Shown: piece by piece, positions 53,201-61,700 of the stretch
Layout: every line of letters begins with the position of its first letter
How positions within the stretch are numbered: the stretch's first letter is position 1
The notes under the pieces: generated by a model
The model's database searches: none
The model's input: only the letters and a program-made list of their open reading frames with translations
What the model was told of the DNA's origin: nothing
Translations under genes and position numbers: made by a program
NCBI GenBank assembly: GCA_036250195.1
Contig: JAVHZZ010000006.1
Coordinates: 165,808,424 to 165,872,423, forward strand
Origin: Mixophyes australis
Taxonomy: Eukaryota; Chordata; Amphibia; Anura; Limnodynastidae
Reading direction: 5' to 3'
Length of the DNA: 64,000 bases

Positions 53201-56200
53201 CTGCTGCAGCGCCTCTTTGCTGTGAGTTGGCTGGTACCTCCTGACAGTTTACTATGGTTCAGGACTGCTGGGTAGTGGGCAGAGCATTGACACAGAGATG
53301 ACACATGACAGCCGAGGAATGGATTAGAGTGTAAACTATTATCTGGTAGTCACAGGATACAGCAGGCAATAGGCATCAGGCAGAATCTTCAAACAGTGAT
53401 GTTTATTGCTCAAGGACCCTGACAAGGACCTTTACACACGAGTTAGAGGTACTAGTGATCATACAGAAGTACAAATGGTATACTACATTACAAGGTCAAA
53501 CAGGGCTCTTTATGTACTGTTTCTGGCACACCTGTTGTCAGGGTGTAACCCAGCTCCCTGATCCTAGCTGGCACCACAAAGTCTGAGATATTACATTCAG
53601 TATTTAGCATCAGGATGTAATATGTTCTCTAAACTTGGATTTAACACAATTTAAACTTAACAAAGTTCACATCAATCTGTGATTTCCTAAATTACTTGCT
53701 GTTACATTATTCATTTAGTTAAACTATCTAACAGAACAGGATACACAGGACAAAAAGGTAACGACCCCCTGCTGTGTATTCAGGCTAAAATATGTGTTGG
53801 TCACTCATATGAAAAACTTTATTAGCATGGGATTTCCTTTCCTCATTTTTTACAAAAACAAATTGCCTGCAACATATGCCTACTGCATTAGAAATCAATA
53901 AATTTCCAATACAAAAATCATTACATTTACAATGGCACACTACGGGAAATAAATTTATACAATAAGCTATTCATACGTGATCCAGCCACAACACCTCTCT
54001 CCCCCCCCCCCCCCCCCCCACACACACACACAATATATACCACCTCCCAGAAGGCATATAATGTGACTCCTTCTTCCCTTTGGTGTATTTCATCTGTTTC
54101 CGAACTGAGCAAGTGTGTATAAAGTGTTCTTTTTATTTGCCTTTGTGGCTCACCTGTTCCTGGTTATGTCTGAATGGTCCCTGCGATGCACCTATGAGAG
54201 TGCAAGCAGAGACATGGGTGGCTCCCTGGGGGATGCTTTCTTTGCTACTTTTAAGTAGCAAACACAGGGTTGGAGACACTGCCCTCCATTTCTGCACCAA
54301 GCAGTACGCCGGTTGGTCACCGGCGAATATATGTTGTCAGTTCTGAGTCACACTGTGTGCTCATTAACAATGAAACCATAGGAAACGCTGAAGAGATACA
54401 ACTGTTGAAACTGAATTTTCTTCAGAAATTCTACATCGCAGAGCCTGAATCCACCTCCAAAAATCCAAAGAACACCCATTCCAGGTAAAACAGTTTTAGG
54501 GGTGCTTGTCAACATGTTTTTGAATGTTTAAATTTGAATGAAACTATTTGTAATACCCTGCAAATCAGATGTATATTACTGCATGCATTCATTCAGAAAA
54601 TGACATCTCCCAGAGTGCCTCTGGGAAGTTTATTGCAAGTTGCATCAATCATTTTGGGGTGGACAAATGCAAACTACAGCCCCAGACTGCTCACTGGAGC
54701 CCCATACAGGGGCGCACGCAGGATTGTCAGGGGTGGGGGTTTCCCCCCCTGACCTAAAAAAAAGCAGCTCCGTTTCGGCAGCGCTGTCCTATACAGCAAC
54801 CGCGGTAGTGCTGTATACAATACAGCACCGCCGCGGATGCTTCTTTAACAGAGCCGCGGCTGCTGTATAGGACAGTGCCGCTATGGTGGGCACTTAGTTA
54901 GCGCAGGGGGGGGGGTTCTGGAGACTCAGAAACCTCCCCTGTGTGCACCACTGCCATAGTATACTTTAAGCATGCAGTTACAGTTAGATACTGTAATGAG
55001 CTACAAAAAAACCTGCAAAAAATTTTCATTTTGGTGGCATAATGTACTAGAAGGCTCCAGGGGATTCTTGGAAGAAAGGGAGAGGTGCCAAAGATGGACT
55101 GCTGAAAGGGAGAGGCTGCTTGTTGTGAGGTGTGCTGTGACAATGCTGCCTGAATAAGAGGTTCTACCCACAAGGAACCATTGAATACCTGTGCTGGACT
55201 GCTGCCCTAAGGAATATTTTGCAGCTAATGTTCCAGATTCAAAAGCCAGAGAAAAAAAGAAAAGACCCTGCTTGCCACTGCCCATCATATTTCAGCAGGA
55301 CTCATATGTAGACAGATAAGGTATGGTTTACTTTGCCTTGCTATGTTATTAAAGTGAAGCAAGTGATATATTAAGTTGTGTTATTAAAACCTCTGACCTG
55401 GACTGGATTGCTATTGAGAGGTGATGGTGCTGTCTAAAGGAAGAGTTTACTACAGCCAAGTCTGTTGTATTTAAAGTTTATCTGCAAGCTGATGCAGAGT
55501 GCTATAAACATAGAGTGGAGTAATTTGTCAGAAGAGTTTGTCTATATTGCATCATAAGTTTGATACTATTGTGAAACTGTCTAACATGTTTGTGGAGGAA
55601 CAAATTGCAAGCTGTTTATTTATACAGTTGCCAGGAGAGATATGCTTATTCTATTAGATGGATTACTTAAATAAGTCAGCATGTCATCCAGGTATACCAC
55701 AACAAAGTGGTCTAAGAACATCATTGATTAGGTCCTGAAAGACAGCGGGAGCGTTGCATAGACCAAAAGGCATGACCAAATACTCATAGTGACCTGAGTG
55801 GGTGTTGAATGTGGTTTTACATTCATCCCCGTCTCTGATACGTATAAGGTTATATGCTCCACGTAAATCGATCTTGATAAACACTGAAGCACCTCTGAGC
55901 TGATTGAAGAGGACTGATATGAGCGGAAGCGGGAAGGTATTTTAATGGTGATTTTACTCAACCCACAGAAGTCTATGCAGGGTCGAAGAGTCCCGTCCTT
56001 CTTGGAGACAAAGAAGAACACGGCTCTTATATGGGACTTAGAAGGCCTAATAAAGCCCTTTTTAAGATTCTCTTTAATGTAATCCTCCATGGCTTGCATT
56101 TCCGGTACCGAGAGACTATAATCTTCCTTTAGGGAGCTTAGAGCCGGGAACTAGGTCAATTGTGCAATCATAATCGCGATGGGGAGGTAATGTGTCAGCT

Positions 56201-58688
56201 CCCTGTTTGGAGAATACATCCCGAAATTCATGGTTGGGTAGAGGCAGCTGATCTAGCGGGCCCTGGAGCAAGAAGGACTCCAGTGAATCCCCTTTATTCC
56301 AATCGATAACTGGACTGTGGAGCTGCAGCCAGGGATGTCCCAGGATTACAGGACCAGAAGGACAATTAATAAGATTGAACGACAAGGTCTCAGAATGTAG
56401 TGCTCCCACGGTGAGCTGCAACAGAGGTGTCTGTGAACATATCTTTCCGCCCGGTAGAGGACCACCATCCAGGGCACAGACTGTGATGGGCAACTTGAGC
56501 TTAATGTCAGGAATCCTCAAGGAACGGGTGAAGTCAAGATCCAGAAAATTCCCAACAGCACCACTGTCTAGGAAGGCAGAGACATAAGTAGAATGTGCAC
56601 CAAAGGAAATCACCGCTGAAGCCAGGAGTGCATTCTTGGAAGATATTATCTGCAGACCTAGACAAACCTCTTCCACGTTCTCTAGGCCTGTTCTTTTCCC
56701 GACTTGTTGGGATAGCTTCGGAGGAAATGGCCCCTGTTGCCACAATATAGACAAAGGCCTAAGGTACGTCTCCTTGTTTTTTCTTCCGAAGTGAGGCGAT
56801 AAGCGCCTAGCTACATGGGCTCAGTGGCTTCAAGTGGTGCAGCAAAAGTAGTCAGAAGAGAGCATGAGGAAACAATTGTATCCCTCTCAGGTTTTCTTTC
56901 TTTAAATCTGCAGTCAATTTTGACCAATAAGCATTAGATTCTCCAGTGTAGCTGGTATTTGATATTGTACCAGAGAGTCTTTTATTTGTTCGGAAAGGCC
57001 CAAGCGGAACTGTAATGGAGGACTCGCGGGAGCAAGAATAAATGGCCAGGACCACCATGTAGAAGGGATATAATGATGCAAACCCTTTGAAGCTCCGATC
57101 CAGATGAACGAGGTCTAAGGTGAAAATAAAGTTGAACAACAATGAACTTGATAGTATAAGGGATTTTCCCATGCTGTCATGGGAAACCCCTTATACTATA
57201 AATAGACCTCGCGGCTGTGCTAAGTTCATTGTGTATCGGAGCTTGTACACTATACAAGCTGTTCCTGCGTCATGTGTCCTCTTTTTTATTTTTTTAACCA
57301 AGCATGTTCCAGATTGGATTACAAATATGGGGCCCCTCGTGGTTTGAAGATAAGAAGACTGCAAGCAACAAGGGGGCTTATCTGGCCAAGAAGAACAGAA
57401 GATATTTACAAGCAGGGACATTTAGAATTACAATTTATTTGGGACTGTTCAAGCAGGACATTTGGAATTATAATTTATTGTGGACATTTCAAGCAGTGAC
57501 TATTGGAATTACAAATTGGGACATGGTTTACAAGCATTTTTGGATTTAAAGATGCTGACGGAAGAAGAAGAAATCTAAATTGGGGTTTTCTTATTTTTAA
57601 TAAATGTATGTAGTTTTAATGTGGGTGTAGTGGTTTTGTAAATATTTTGTTTTGTGGTAGTATATGTCGCAGCCAGTCATGGGTGTCAGGGCATGTTGGC
57701 ACTTGAGGTTCTCCAAGTGCCAGCATGCCCTGGCTGTCATGGGTATGCTGATGCTTGTAGTTATACAAGCATCAGCATGCCAACACTGTTTATGGCAGCC
57801 CGGGCTGGCTGGGACTTGTAGTTCAACAAAACAAAATGGCGTCTGTTTGTTTTTTTAACTTAATTTTTGCCGTTATTACCCTACACCCACCAGGGGTGTA
57901 GGAAGAGCCCTAGTGCTTTCAGCACTGGGCTGGGTATTCCTAGAGGGAGGGCCTGCTCGGTTTTTTTGGTGGACCCCACTCCCTAGAGAATCCAGCCCAG
58001 CACTGGACAGCCTGTGTCATTATGGCAGGGGTCCCTTGCCGCGTGTCTCCCTGCTACAGTGCCACCCACCCCAGGCTGTCTTGCCTAGTGCTGGTTATGT
58101 GAAAATCGGGGGGACCGATTTTCACGCAACCAGCAATAGGCTGGCAGCACTAGGGTTAATAGTGGTTGGACAGAGGGACCCCACACTATTTGTTTTCTTA
58201 AACTTTTAGCTATTTTTAAACTTCTGACAGCTGCTGGACCTCTGGCTGTATAGGTAAACAGTGTAACAGTGATGTGTTTACAAATCACGCAGTTAGGAAA
58301 TTCAGGAGAGTTAGCTAACCACGGGAGTGTGTGACATCGCAGCAAATCGGCAGAGATGACCAGCAATTTTTAAGATCAGAGTAAAAATCGCAGTATAATA
58401 CATATGGCGACTTGGGAACTAAAATCACGGGTTATCACCTGCGATTTGCCGCGATTTTAAAACGCTGAGAGCCTTGATACATTTTCTGCAAGAAGTATTC
58501 CTCAAATGGCTGACATTTAAAGTGGTATTTTTGGTAGCAATCACATCCGCCCATTGAGTGGGTCGAGTGGGAGAACAACATCCTCTAAGGTGTAAGGAAT
58601 ATTTTCCAAACATATATATGGACAGTGGTACTGCCAAACAATTCTACTTTTCTACATAAATTAGTTTCTAATTTTCATATCAATCATG

Positions 58689-58743
<55 letters not shown>

Positions 58744-61700
58744 CCTTCCCTCTATCAACAACCAACTAACAATACAGAACAACAGTTACGTACACTTGGT
58801 GTTGTCAATGCAATTTTAATTTTCAAAGACTGATCAACTCTTTGTTCTGCCTACAAGACACTGTAAAGGATGTGCTCTATCTAACTATACCCTTGCAAAT
58901 GAGTCAAAGAAGTCATTGTGTAGGCTTACAAGTGTAATGTGATGTGCTAGGAGTAATAAAGGCACATTCTATAAGAGTGGAGGCGACAACATCTTCTACT
59001 GAAAAAAAAAAATTTGTTGCTGTAATGGCTCTATCACTGTTGATTATGTTAATCCACCCTTTTCATATATTGCTTTTCATTTATAAGTTATGGCTGCCAT
59101 GGAGTTTTTCAAGGAAATAAAATTAACAGTAATAATTATTCTTTTTATGGTTTAGTAAGAATGTATTCCAGTTTATTCCAATATACAACATATATGGTTG
59201 CAACCAGTATTGGTAAATTGAAAGTTTTGAGTTGTAAACTTGCATTTAAACACAAGTCAATGGACAAATACATTATTCAGGACCTAAAAAATGTAAATAT
59301 GCAAAATTAAAGAAAATAAAGAACAGTAACAGCAAGAAGTTGAGACCAGGGTGTATATTTACTAAACTGCAGGTTTGAAAAAGGTGCGATGTTGCCTATA
59401 GCAACCAATCAGAATCTAATTAGCATTGTGTAGAATGTACTAAATAAATTTGATTGGTTGCTATAGACAACATCTCCCCTTTTTCAAACATGCAGTTTAG
59501 TAAATATACCCCCAGAAATCCTAAAATGATTGTGTCTTAATATATGTCAGACTTGGTGGAAACATAAAAACTATAGATCCACTTTTAATTTGTATAGGTT
59601 ATTTTGGTATATTAGAGCTCAAAAAGGCTTTTAGTGTGGTAAATGTACTAAACTGCGGGTTTGAAAAAATGTGAGATGTTGCCTATAGCAACCAATCAGA
59701 TTCCAGCTGTCATTTTGTAAAATTTTGTAAAATGTACTAAATAAGTGATAACTAGAACCGAATTGGTTGTTATAGGCAACATCTCCACTTTTTCAAACCC
59801 GCAGTTTGGTAAATCTAGCTCTTAGAGTTACTTTTCTCTATTATACAGTGATGTAGAAGCAGTATTTTAGAAACAAGAACTGCAGAGAAGCAAGATGATA
59901 ATGTCAGGGGACTTTGCTCTTGAGTCATTTTCCCATTACAGTTAAAATCAAATCTGAAACAAGTGAAAGAGAATAATTAAATTGTATTGTAATTCTTTCC
60001 AGCTAGCATACGAGGCATGGACCATAAGTTCTAAATCTGCATTGAAACTACGGAAGAACGATGAGATTACCATCCGAGAGCAGATCCGCAAAGAGATGGA
60101 GAAACAACAGCCAGAAGGTACATTGTTGTCTCAGTATTAAGGAATTTCTAATAGAAAGGTTTGTACACACTATGGGGTATATTTATTAAACTGGTTCCGA
60201 CGAACCGCCGACTGAGCTTTCCTGACATTTTCTTTAAAATGGCGATATTAAAATTACTGTTTAAAACAAAAATGACCGGAAAGCAACAAGAATCGTCGGT
60301 TCATTGGAACCTCAGTTTAGAAAATATACCCATAGGCCTCATCTCGAGTTGTATTTAAATTTATTTGGTGATATAAAAATAGGTTTTGCCGCAGTGCCAA
60401 ATCTTGTGTTCGTATTTAAAATTAAGTATATCTAGCACCTGTGTGCCGGGAGAGGTGGATCAGGGGTGTTTACTTGCATGTGCAGTACAGTAAGAGCATG
60501 CACACCCCATAGTGTTGCATCCCATTTACAGTTTAAAGCACCTTTAAATATGTTAGTTTTCCAATACAGGCATAACCAACACTATGCTACCTGAGCTAGT
60601 TTCCAGTAAATCAAGGGTGCAGTGAGCTTGGGGTCACCTATAACAGGGAAAGCCACAGTCTGGTGTCCCCCTGTTATTGTGGGAATCACACGTAGACTGG
60701 TCATTGTAGGGCTTAAAATTCTGTGGGAAGACTACAAACCAAGTACTTAAAAGTGCTAGAGCTCATCCAGGACCCCCTGGGCTGTGGGTACTAGGGTAAT
60801 GGGAAAAAAAGGGAGTCCTGGAGTATAACTTTGTCACCCCAGCATCCCAGTATTATGGTAAGTAAGCTTGATAAAAAGTTGATAATGATAGCGTATATTT
60901 GTTATGAACACATGTATACACAAGATTTTAAGTTCAATGTATCATGAGAAATATGCAACCAAATTACAGATGTAAACATGCACGTATGCAGGCTTATTTT
61001 TGCGCCTATGTTTAAGGCATATTTTTGCTTTGAATGAAGCCTACAATCATTTATTTTATACTTTCAACATAAATTCTATTACTCTACCTAATGCTGATAG
61101 AAAAAGAATGTACAACAGTGAACCCGTACACAAACACTTTCTGACAGGTATATGCTTTATTTTGCTTTGTGTCAGTTTCGATATTTCCCGCATGCTGAAG
61201 AGATAACAATCAGTAATATATAATGCAATTTTATGTGAAAACTAAATAAGCACATAGTGTATTACACTATAGCAGAACATAAAGGCTGCACTATATTCAA
61301 CAATGTACAGTATGCTATTAACCTGTTGGTTTCACGGATTACTTATTATAACAAAACATTTTTAAAATGCATGAGGGTAAATTTATATTAAGTAAATATG
61401 ATTAAAACATTATGACAGAATGCCACTTTCAGTGTGATGGAGAAAACTGTTGTCCACTCGTGAAATCACTAAGCATTGTAAAATATTTTTATAACGATTG
61501 CAAAAAAGAAACCCTAAAAGTCTTCTTTACTACCATTAAAACCAAGCAAACATACTGTATGTTTTGCATTAAAACCCTTTAAAGGTTTTGTTTTTTTTGA
61601 AGCTATTAAAGGATAAGTCTTCGTTTCTTTGTTTTCCTAAGTAATACATTATTTTTATTTTTGTCTAACTTGTTTGCCTAGTCTTTGTCTAGCTTGTTTA

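Larger units (their letters stand above)
52880..59118 (+). mobile_element. DIRS-like element with inverted ends, heavily invaded
   Basis: Left end CAAAACTCCATGGCTGCCAT (about 52885) and right end ATGGCTGCCATGGAGTTTTT (about 59089) are inverted copies, the same terminal wording as the element at 8.7-10.1 kb. A recombinase fragment lies at the right. Between them sit a hAT MITE, a gypsy fragment and hairpin repeats. It could also be two separate DIRS pieces, so the unity of the element is uncertain. Confidence 0.55.

Noticed and set aside
53230..53600. LTR-like stretch with TTTATTGCTC
   Set aside because: No paired copy or clear borders; it may be part of the DIRS left region but cannot be supported.
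58625..58819. Open frame through the (TA)n run
   Set aside because: The isoleucine/tyrosine run is the microsatellite; the flanks belong to a broken DIRS recombinase.
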